Assembly: GCA_013202525.1 (NCBI GenBank)
Contig: JABMQS010000053.1
Location: forward strand, 1-38,793
Origin: Candidatus Omnitrophota bacterium
GTDB lineage: Bacteria; Omnitrophota; Gorgyraeia; JABMRG01
DNA length: 38,793 bases
Direction: 5' to 3'
Below are positions 26,101 through 38,100 of this stretch, piece after piece (positions within the stretch are counted from its first letter, which is position 1; every line of letters starts with the position of its first letter). The notes under the pieces were generated by a model. It searched no databases, was not told the origin of the DNA, and saw nothing but the letters and a program-made list of their open reading frames with translations. Position numbers and translations under genes: made by a program.

Positions 26101-29100
26101 CCAGTCCTGTGGCTAATATCCGTATGGCATAATTCATGGCCAAAGCGTTCAAGCAGGATCCAACCGGCGCCTCTTGCGTGTGTCTTGTTCACCCCAACAA
26201 CAAATTCTACAAATGCCTGGTCAAAATCAACTACTGCCACATTCATCTCCTGGCCATCTCTTGTAATCGTTGCCTGCCTGGCAGCATTCCTCTCCGCGTT
26301 AGCTCCTGTTGGCATGCTCTTTCTTACACGTAAAGATGCGATACCTGGTTTACCATCAATACGAAACGTACTTTCATCCATAAGCTTCTCCAGCTGGGTG
26401 CCTACCTCAGGATGAGTCCTCTTTACTTGCTCAAACTGTTCCAGGGCCGCATTGACACTCACAGCAAAGTCTCTGGCCTCTTCATCGGCATCATCTGCTA
26501 CCACAAATGTCTTCTTGCCATCTATCTCCTCAATGGTTATTCCTTTATACTCTCTGGCAATGCCATCTCTCATATCTATAAGCATCTCATCCATCTTGGC
26601 CTCTTCAATACCTGAACGCGTTCCTATATCTTGCTTTACAGCATCACCGAAGATCTCGTCAAAGGCCGCATCCTCTATCCTTTTTTCACTCGGGGCCTTG
26701 CCATCCTCTGCTTCCAGCCTTGCCCTCGCCTTGGATCTCTCTTCCTGGATATTGGCATCACCGTATACCTGTGTTGCCATATTCCATGCCAGGCGCTCCC
26801 CTATCTTACTCTCTGACAGCTTGGAGGCCCGGCCTAATTCTATTATGGAATTATTAATGCTCTCCTCTATCCTATCCTGCTGATCAGCATTCTCTTCCTT
26901 AGCCAGCCTCTCGCGCTTATCCTTGATATCATCCACAAGCCTGAATATCTCCTGCTGATCATCCTCAGGCAGGCCTTGCGCCATGGCCCTGTTTACATCC
27001 TTCTTGATCTGCTCCGGCGCATCATCATCAAAATTGATCTCAACCGCGCGCCTCGCGTTCTGTATAGCCTGATCCCTGTCTCCAATGCTTGGAATCCATC
27101 TCAAAGGAGCAGTAATTACTATAGCTATCGGCTTTGATGCTGTTAACAGCATACCTAATAAAGCGTTCCCCCACATGCCGCTCTTTAGCTTAGCAAGACC
27201 GGAGGCCTCAGCCGTATCAGGCGCAAGAGCACCCATACCAAACATCTTCATTATGATCACGCCATAGATATAGGCCACCGCAGTCACCAATAGCAACCCT
27301 TGCCCCGCCTCTTGTGTCCTAAGGGTCGACATAGGCACCCTGAGTATTGATATATCGAGCATAGATGACATCCTAGATAACCATTTGCTATTCTTTGTGA
27401 TCTGCTTCTGCCTCTGCCTGAGTATATTTATAGGAACCTGATTCAATTTCGGCTTTATCTGTTTGGCCATACTCATATCTATCCTTACAATATCATTATT
27501 AATAGCATGGGTAAGTAGAGATGTGTTCGGGAAAGACTCAGGTTTTTTAGACTTCTTATTATAGATCGTTATATCCCTGCGTATTGCCTCTAAGGCAGGC
27601 CTTATATCATCGGTCAGCTGGATCACATTCGCGGCATTGATATCCCCGCCTGCTTCGATCACGATCTTTCTATAAGCAAGGTGTGAATCTACAAGCATAT
27701 CTATCTGCGACATATGCAGATCCGGCCTGGCCAGACTCAACATATACTTAACAATATATCCGCTGTCCTCGTCCACATCCTGCTTGGTCGTCATCTGCTT
27801 CATCATATTCCCTATGTCCTTGCTGACTATCCGCTTACTATGCCAGCCAACGACAGAGTTGTGGTATGCCCCCATGACCTTTTTGCCTGCCTTTGCCAGC
27901 ATTATCGATACATCAGGTAACAGGCCGCCGCCTATCATCATGTAAGCATGTATAAACCCTATCTGGCCTAACAGACCAAAGTAGCGGCCAAAGAACACTG
28001 AGGCGAGTATCGGTGTGTAGTATTGAGTTGGAAGACCCATATACGGATTTACAGAAGTATGTTCCCTAAACTTGTACAGGTTTGCAAAGTATGATGATCT
28101 CTGCATAGATATATACCGCCTGAGTGCCTTGTGTACGCTCGATCTCCTATTAACATGCCCTAATAATGCCTTTGCAAGCTGAACGCCTGAAGCATGATAC
28201 CTCATGGACTCCATGAGATTATCATCAGCCAGGGCGCTCTGATCCATCATGCCTTTTTTGACCAGGCCATTTACAAACAGGACCTTGGCCTCTGTCTTCT
28301 TAAAGTCGTAGCCTGTCTTTGATAGATACCCCTCATCCATCATGCGCATGGTCTTGTGGAATGCATCTTCTTCATCATCTCCTGTACCGCGCATGCCGCT
28401 GAATAAACCCTTGAGTACAAGTGAGATAGCAGCGGCTACCTTTGATTTCTTCTTCTCTTTGGTATTCTGCGCAGCCACTGCAGCCTCTACTGTATACTTG
28501 CCTGTAGATGGATCGTAATAATCACGCTTTTCATTCTCTTCCTTTTCAACATCCAGTGACACGCCTGCGTCATTATAGGCGGTCTCCATGCTCTTCTCAT
28601 CTGTCTTTATGGCTGCTGCATCAGCGCCGGCCATCGGGGGAATCTCAGGCAGGTCCTCGCGCGATACACTCGCGTCTAATCTCCTGACCAGGCTGGACAT
28701 GGTCGGCGCAAATCCGACTCCGGCAGATGATGCCTTTGCTGGCAAGGATTCCTGGATATGGAGATCCATCCTGCCTGCCTCAAATATCTCAAGTTCGGCG
28801 TTTATGGCATCGCGGGTCTTATCAGAAAGTCTGTCAAAGCGGCCTTGCCAAATCTTAAACTTCCCTTCATTATCCCTGAACTGCTGCAGAACCGTCATAA
28901 ACTTGTCCACACGCTCCTGAAGGGCCTTGACAGGATCCTTCGCCTCTCTGGCCTCAGGATCCATATTATCATTTGACTTTATGAAACTCTGGTAAACCAT
29001 GACTATCTCATGGAGAGTATCTCTGCCTTGCTCGCCCTCATTATCCTTAAGCCTGGATAAAAACTCCGCGCCGCGTATGTCTATTAATTCAGCTACTATA

Positions 29101-32100
29101 TTAAAGAATGCGATCTTATCGGTATTTTCTGTTACATCAGTCAGGAATTTTTTCAATGCAGGCCCTGCTACCGCACTGTCTGTGATAGCTTCATCTAATA
29201 TCTCAACAGTAGCATCGGTCCTATAGACGTGGAGCCTATGATATATCCTGTTCTCGTTTCCGTCTTTTACATCTACGCACCTGCCCGCTTCATTAAGATG
29301 GCGGATACCCCTGTCTCTACCGGCCAACTGCTCAAAGAATGCCATGTTTGTGCCGCTGTCTATAATTCCAAAGCACTCGATCTCACTATGCGTACCATTC
29401 AGATCTTTTGAGTCAACACCTTCAGGCTTTATATTCTCCAATAGCTCAGTAAGCTCTATATTGGTGGCCCTTGTTGCAGGAGCATTGAGATAGAAGACAA
29501 GCCCGCCGCTCGGGTCTCCGCTTTGAACTGGTTCTGCTGTCCTTCGGGCTGGATGCGACTTTGAGCCGGAGAGATCTGCTTCCTTAAATTCAGACCTGCT
29601 GAGTACCTCTCCTGCGCTATATTCACTTAGCCCCAATGCCTGCAGCTTCTGCATAAGCTCATCCCTATATTCGGGGTTCTTCTCCAGGAGCGCAAGTTCT
29701 GTCATAAAGTTCTCAACTGCAATATCCCCATTTTGGGCTGACAGTTTTATATCAACAGAAATGCCGGGCTTGACATGAAGCGTCCACCTATTATCACGCT
29801 CCTTGTAAAGCACGACCTTGCCGCTCTCTAACAGTTCGTTGATCGTAACACCAGGATCATCATTATGGAGCATTGAACCATCCAGGAGCGCGGCAACGGG
29901 AAGACCCCTTATCCTTCCAAGAATATGATCCTTTGCCACATCCCAGTCATGTGCCCTTGTCAGGGAGGTTATCCTTGACTCATATATGAATGCGGATATC
30001 TTAGAACCCATATCCATGTTGACTTCGATGTTAAATATAAATTCCGCGAACTTCTCCACAGACTTTAAGGTACCTGAAAAACCGCCAAAGTCAGCGCCAG
30101 ACTCAATAGCACATACCATGGCTGCGGCCATAGAAGTGACTGTGGAGAGATTGGATATCCTTACGCCTGTTATGCCCCTCTTCGGGTCATCCACCAGATA
30201 GGGCGTCTTATTGAGATATCTCTTAAAAATAAGCTCGGTGTGGCCCGCAAAATATGGATCTGAAAGCTGCAGCTGAGGCGCAAGAATACCATGTGGCGCA
30301 GGCTTTATGAGCTGGCTGCCGCCAGGGCCGCCATCCAATGCCACATCGCCGCCATAATACTGCATCAGGGCATTAGTGCGTCCTACCATAGACTGCCTGT
30401 ATGCCACAGTCTCAGGATCCTGTGTACGATAAAACTCCTCAAGGGCCGCATCTTCACCCTTGTCACCCTTGCTGTAATCCTGCCAGTTGAACTTGACTCC
30501 CTTTCTGCCTGATACCCACTTCATAAATGCCACATGGACAGCCTGGTCAAAGTAGACTTCTATATAATCCTTAGGCTTACCATTATCAACCCATTCCCCG
30601 TAGGTCCAGTCCTGGATCTTGTCCTTACGCTTGATCTTAAACTTAAGGTGCCTCCACTGTGCCTCCACATAGTCTTTGCCTGTCATATTTTCTTTAATTT
30701 TAAAGCGATTCTCTGCCTGATCGATAAGTTTATCCGCGTCTGTATTGATAAACCCATCCACCTCACTGAGGCGTCTTATCTCATCAGCATCAAGCGCCCT
30801 TGCGTCGAGGCCTTCCTGCGCCCTGTTCCTGAAGAAGGCTGTATCGACCTCATCATGGAGCACCTTTGCGTTTGAAAAGATCTGATTCCATATATCTTTT
30901 GAGACAGCGGCGTTGTCAGCCTTGGCATTGCGAAGCAGGGAAAGCTGCAGGAACATAAATGTATCTGCATCCATGTATATCAGGTCTACGCCTGTGCCGT
31001 TTGTACCTTCTGTTAATCTCTTAAGTATCGCCTCTGGATCCTTTTGTATATCACCAAGGGTGATCTGTGTGACAATATCCTCATTGAGCGTAACCTTAGG
31101 TTTTGACCCAGATTCTGCCTCTGCTTCAGAATCTGCCAGGCGAGCTTCAAGCTCCTGATCAGCGGCCGCAATAGTCTGCTCGGTCTCTGGCTTTGGATCT
31201 GCCAGGGACTCTTCCCCGTTCTGACATAAGGCTACTATATCCAGTTCCTTTTTGTCGAAATCGATATTCATCGGATTATTCTTGGTGGCTATCTCTTTAA
31301 ATTGGTTTGAGTCATGCGTAATGTATATGGTGTGCCTTCCGGGCATTGCCCCGTTTTTCTTTAATATGGAGTTTATCCTAACTACGGCCTTCATAACTGT
31401 CTTTGTCTTTCCAAAACCCGTAGGTATCTCAAAGAAGGTGTTCTTAACAAAGGCAACAGAGAGTATGGCCTCTATAGGATTGATCTTATCCCTTTCGTGC
31501 AGTTCTAATTCTGTATTCTCCGCACGCATCTCTTCTACGGCTGTATAAAGAGCCTGCTTTATCTGCTCTATGGTATTAAACCTGTTATGGCCTTCTGTGA
31601 TTATATTGCCGTCCTCAAGGTCTGTGATCGTTAGAGTAACGCTGTCGGCATTAAACTTGCCTGTTTTTTGATCAAACATCTCTTTAGTGCTCTTAGGAGA
31701 TTTAATCGCAAAACTCAACCCTGAGCCTGAATCGGTTATAGATGTTGTACGCACGTCCCCGTTAAAGTCGACGAGCCTCTGGATCCCGCCGCCTGAGCTG
31801 ACATTGGCAATGCTCAGGACCGGTATCTTCTTCCCATCCGCTGATGTTGTCTCATCAATAGACAGAACCGCCTCTTTCAGGTCTATTCTAGTCATCACCT
31901 TTGACCCTGCCTTTTCCTCTGCCTCTATGGTGGGGTGGGACTTTACGCCTTCTGCGCTCTCTGCATCCGCTTCAGAGGCATCTTGATCAGGCTTTGTGTA
32001 GTCTGAGGCCTCAAGTACAAAATCTACATAAGGGTTATCGGCAAATGTTGCAATATCATTTTCTAATCTAGCCAATGTCGTCCTGGTCAGATCATATTTC

Positions 32101-35100
32101 TGTGCCTTATCCCCTATGCCATCGATCTCTATATAAGGGGATCCTTTACCATCTGCAACCTGTTCTGTTCCTATCCTTGCTACTATTATCTTAACCTCTA
32201 TCAGACCTAATCTTGTGACCAGCAGGTTACGCGCATCTTCGCTCAGGTCACTAAACTCCACATCCTCCATCAAAGGCCCGACTTCATCCCTTACATCTTC
32301 TAGGCTGGCACCTACGGTTACCTGGTCGGTTTCTGCGCGGTCCTTATTTATCTGAGCTGCCAGAGTTCCTTGAGCTATGTTCAGTGCGTGTTCCAAGGTG
32401 ACTATCTTTGTAACACGTGCTACCTCTAGCAGCTCGAATTCTGATAATCCATTATTCCTTGCGAGATCAGCCAGGCTGTCTCCTGCGCGGACCGGCACTG
32501 GTATAAGCTCAAACCCCTTCTTGGCCAGGAGGTTCTGATTCAATACAGCCGCGATTGATGTCTTTCCTAGCCCTGCCAGGTGCCTTGCTGCCATGCCTAC
32601 GGTTATTGTGCGGCCTTCGTTGGCTTTAAGGAATGTCGTTGCTTCCTCAGCAGTAAAACCTAGTATCTGCAATGCTTCAACTTTCCTATTCACTGTACCT
32701 GATTCATACATAAACACTGTCAGAGACATAGCAGGCGTGACATATGCAGGCGTTAAGATCAGTCCGCATTTTTCCGCAAATGCACCTGCTTCCGGTTTGC
32801 TGCTTAAGGTATCTACAAATGCTGCAAAGCTTTGTCTGTTCTCTGATAATCTTGTCCTAACGCTGGCGGCCACGGATTCTTCAGCCTTGCTTACAAATTC
32901 TGCTACGCTTGTATTGCTATTCATGCTGGGATCTGCTTCCAGCTGGGCTTCTATCGCTTCAACAGAATCTTTAAATTGTTCTGAACCCAACAGGTCTTCT
33001 ACCTTTACATAGTCTGTAAGCTCTGCCATCTCTGTTTTATCCATAATGGTGAACTCTACCTCGTAAGTATCCTGAAGCTGGGGAAGGCTCTGTCCTGTCA
33101 TGCCTGCGAATTCTACATTAGACATCTCATGGCCTGTCTTGATCTCATGCATATTATCAAGAAGATCAAAACTGCTCATACGCTGCTCTGTCTCTGATAC
33201 GGCTGCATGCTCATTCTGGTGTTTTGTTAGTTCATTAAGGCTCATACCACTGATTCCAGCTGCGGTGTATTCGCCTTCCTGGACATCATTCTGGTCCTGG
33301 GCAAACCTTATGCCCATGGCTTCAAATCTATCTGCATTTTCGCTGATCTCTTCCTCGCTAAGAACATCTCCCACCTTAAACCCTCTCTTCTGCACCTGCT
33401 CATCAAGGGTAACGGGCTTTAGCCTCTTTAATGAACTGTTCGCCCTGCTATAGAATCTTATCCTGGAAGATGCCCTGCCTCCTATACCCGGAATTAACTC
33501 AACCGCTACCTCAGCTGCGCCTGGTGAGATACCGAAGAAGCCCTGTAATATGAATGAGGCCGATCCTTCAAGATATGCCTCCCTTGCAACGCCCATGGCC
33601 TCTGTGGCAATTGTAGATTCACCTACCCATTTTAAGGCAACTTTCGACCCTGGTATTTTTCCAGCAACCCCACCCAGAAACTGGCCTGACACCTCCATAG
33701 CAGCCCCAAGTGGAGCCAGGACAGCACCAAAGATAAAGCCCTGTATCGCAGCGTCTATATATGTATTAGCGCCAAAGTTCTCTATGCCGCGTGAAAGCCA
33801 ACCGGCTACAGCAGCGGTTCCGGTCTCGCCACTCTTCTCATGGGGCCTGAGCCACCAGGTGGATACAGGAGTAAGGAAACCCTTTCCTATTGCGGTGAAT
33901 ATTATCATATGTCCACCAACACCAAATGCCTGGCCAAGCAACTGGTTATAAGCAGCATAGGCTGTCCTTGGGTGTAATAGGGCAGCAGCAAATCTTCCTA
34001 CTCCTGTTGCGCCCAAGAAACCAGGGGTATCACCAAATATCTCTATCTTTGTCACAAGCGGGACCTTGCCCAATCCTTTGTGGCCTACTACTATGCCGCT
34101 CCAGAAGAAGTTAACGATAAGTGTTGTACCGCCAACAGTACCAAGCCCCCATTTAATGCCTTCCCAGCTGGTGGCTGTACGAACACCTGAGTAGAATCTA
34201 TTGAAAAATCCGGTCTCATTATCAGGATTTGCAATTGCCTGATAAAGCCCTCTTCCTGTAGCGCCGTAGAAGAAGAGGCTGTATGGTGAAATGGCCTTCG
34301 TTTCAAAAGACAGCGGCTTGAATATACTGCCCAAAATCCCCCTCTTGGGGTTAAGCGCGACCCTCAGGTATTGGGGCGCTTTAGGTAAAGCAGATTCTGC
34401 CACAATGGCCTGGTCAGTATGTATTGTCCTGCTCAAGGCCTTGTAACCTCCGGCAGCAGTCCACATCAACGCCAATGCAGTAGCTGCTATAAACCCCTGC
34501 TTGACGCTCTCTGCAACCAGATCCGCGGATATTGCCCTGCCACGCCCTACAGCCTCATGTATACCATAAAACGTACCAAAGGCCGGTGCTGACCAACCAA
34601 CAATGAGCCATCCTGAAACCTTCTCGCCTGACTGGTATGCCTTGTATATGCTCAATGGCCTCCAATGTTTCAATGAGAACGCATGGCTTCCAAACCATTT
34701 TACATTTGAGGCCTGGAATGCAGAACCGATAGTAGCCGGTGTGCCGATAGCGGCAAGTGGAGTAAAGACCATAGACCACTTCACAGAACTTCTTATGACA
34801 TCCATTGCGCCTTGCGCAGTAGGCGTTTCGCCGCGGGAAAAGCTCATAGCTGTGTAGGCCGACAGGCCTACTGTTGTAGTAGTCTGAACATTGAAGAGAA
34901 AAGCGCGATAAAGCCTTGCGCTGATAATACTGCCATAGCCTAGCGCTGCCCGGGCACGTAAAAATCCCTTTGATGAGGCATAAGTAGTTGAGACCGCTGT
35001 TTTATAACCAGCGCCCAGCCTTGATACCATAGCTGGGGCAAGTCCTACAACCTGTCCTGCTCCAAGAGTCATTGCGAGCGCCTCAATGTCCTTATTTGTC

Positions 35101-38100
35101 TCCATCACATGTAGGGCTGCCACACCGGTCCTGTATGTCGCCTCCCATCCTCTTTTCCATAATCCTTTAGACCCTATCTCATTGTTTAGCTCGATCATCT
35201 CAGTCTTTAAGGCAGCGGCTATCTGTGCATTCTTCAGGTCATCGTTGACCTTCTCATAACCATCATTGAACTTATCTATATCACTGCCTTCGACCTCTGA
35301 ATATCTGGAGAAGACCAGGGCATCTTCGACTCTTGATTCAAGCTCTTTATAGGCATGATCAGCCCTGCCCCGGCCAGCTCCCTGCGGCATGGCATCTATC
35401 TTATCCTTTATAGCAAATAAAGGAACCAGTATGCCGCCTATAGTTGTTTGCTCGATCCTGTCTTCAGGCCTGCAGTCATCAGGCCTGTACAAGGCATTTA
35501 CATATCCCAGGTCTTCCATATAGAGACTGACATTATCAGTGCCTTTGAAATTATTGATATAGATAAGTGTGCCGAGGTTGCCGCGCTTCCTAACCCCATG
35601 TTTATCAACATAATAGTATTGCCTGTCTATCTCGAGCTTGCATACGGTTGCTACGCTCTTTCCTCTTATATATAGGTGCTCTCTTGCGGTATTGGTGCTC
35701 AAGGCATACTCTATGGAGAGGTCATTATAAGCGCCTGACTCAGAGCTCTTGGGATCACCAAACAATGCCCTTAGGTCGTTTCGCTTTCTTAATCTCGTGT
35801 CTTTTGTGAATGTCGACTCTCCTAGCGCAAGCCCCTTAAGCGTGGAGGTAAATACGATTCCATCTGATTCAAAGCTTACGCCTTCTTTGAAACCGTATTC
35901 TTCTTCTGTGACCTTTATTATCGCCGCTAAGATCTCCTTTTCATGTTTGACATATGCTCTATAATGATTTGCCTCAACGGCGTGCGCTAACCAGAAGTGA
36001 CTATGCCAGGTAGTGGCATTAGCTGCCCCATATGTAATATCATTCGCAAGCACAGCAGTGATAGAACCGTTTACTGTGGAGAGGTCATCATAACTCTTGC
36101 CAAACGTCAGCTTGCCATTGTAAACGACTATATCAAATGTCACAGGGAGAGTGGCCTGACCCCTGGGATCTGCATAATGAACCCATAGGTTACCTTCTTT
36201 GATTGCAGACTGAACAGATAACCTCTCTGTTACTCCCCAGCCTTTGATAGTCTCATATGAGAGGTTATATACGAGATAGTTTCTCACCTTTCCGCTATCC
36301 AGTTCGCTCACCTTTGCCATTACCCACTCACCGCTATCAGCCCAGCTCAGATCAGAACCTCTGATATGCAATATCTGATTCTTATACAATGCAAATGCGC
36401 CGTCTTTTATATGCATAAGCCCCCACATCTTCTGGGTATTTGCATCATATTTTGTGGGCCTGAACCTGACAACATCAGACTGTGTCTTTTTCGATTTCTT
36501 GTCTCTTGGCGGAGGAGCCAGCCTTCTGAGCCTGCTCTGGTCGCCAACCTTTATGGCCTGGCCTTCATCAGGCGCCCACAGGTCGCCTTGCTTTATAACA
36601 AAGTTATCCATAAGCGATATATTGGCCGCTGGCAATAACTCGCGGCCTTCTGTTTCATAGAAACTGCCTAATGTTGTGATGGATCCATCTATCTCAAACC
36701 TGACATCTGCCTTACCCTTGTTAAATGCCAGCTTTATCTCATCTGCGTCTCCAGCCTTGACCAATGACTCAAAACCAACCCTTTCTGCATCAATCCTTGA
36801 AACAAGCACCTCGTAAACCTTATCGCCCTCTTCAACTCTTTGAACAGCCAAACTTATCTTCTTGCCGTTAGGTAAATCGAACGCACCAAGTACGTTGCGT
36901 TTTTCATCTTTTGAGGTAAGCCCATGGACCGTCTTTCCTCGCGAATCTCTAAACTCTTTGACCACAGTCCTGCCACCTTCTTCTCCTAAATACGCTTCTT
37001 TATTATTGTATAGGCTTACCTTGGCCTCAAACGTAGACTTTTTCAGCTTAAACCATGCATTCTCATTGGGAGGAGCACAATGCAAGGTCTCTGTAACTTC
37101 TATATTTTTGATAGACCTTGCTAACTTCATGCCATCTACGTCAACACGGACAAATAGATTATTGCTCACTTTACTCTTTACCGCAAACAGGAGCTTCTCT
37201 TCGCTTTCTACTTTTACCTTCCTATATAAAAAAGCTGTAAGGCCTGATTCAACATCCTCATATGTTAATCCCAGTTCATAGAAGCCGTCTGCATCGGCCT
37301 TGCCCGTGGCTTTATATATCTCAGTATATTCGTATTTGTCTAATGTCTTATCGCTTCCTATCAAACTTTCAGATCTCACGTTTGGATCGGTAGTAAATAA
37401 TCTGCCATTTGCGCCAATCTTTATGGATGTTTCTTTATGCAGAGTCAACCATCTCCCATTCATATAAGTTGTTATACCTGCGGCAATAGCTCTTACACTT
37501 CCAGAGCCATCCTGGCTGATGGCATTATCCACTATCTTTATGCTGTCACCCTTCTTGGCAATCTGCAATACCTCTACTATGGCATTCTTACCCTTTACAG
37601 TAGTGGTGCCTGCATAAAGGGTCTTATGAGAGTTTGCAGCTGTCGCAGCTTGCGGTTGACCTTTATCTTTATCAGTGCTCTTTTCGGTTATAGTAACCCT
37701 TGTTACCTGCGAACCTACCTTATTTATCACAACGCTGAACTTTCCGTCTTCTATCTTACCATCTTTAAACACAACCGGCATAGCCTTGCCTGTACGAGGA
37801 TCTGTAGTGTTTATCGAACCTTCTATATTATTACTATTATCGATCCTGTTGCCTCCCGCATCAAAGTAAGCGCCGAGGTTAGATTTTTCACTGCTAAGTT
37901 TGCCTTTTTCGAATACAAGTGTTGTCTCCCTGGTTATCCCTTTTAAGGTTATTGTATCGTTAGTACCAAGGCCATTCTGCAAAGCCTGAACCTTATTCTT
38001 TGCATAAGCAATAAAGCTTCCCTTGGTCTCACCAGCCACTGTCATAGGATCAAAGCCTTCCTTGGCATTCTTTATGACAAAGCTTATATATTCTTTTGCT

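Noticed and set aside
32540-32600. Second Walker A (LAGLGKTSIA) in the giant protein
   Set aside because: The residue five before the GKT glycine is His, not Ala or Gly, and no Walker B or DExx partner follows in reach.
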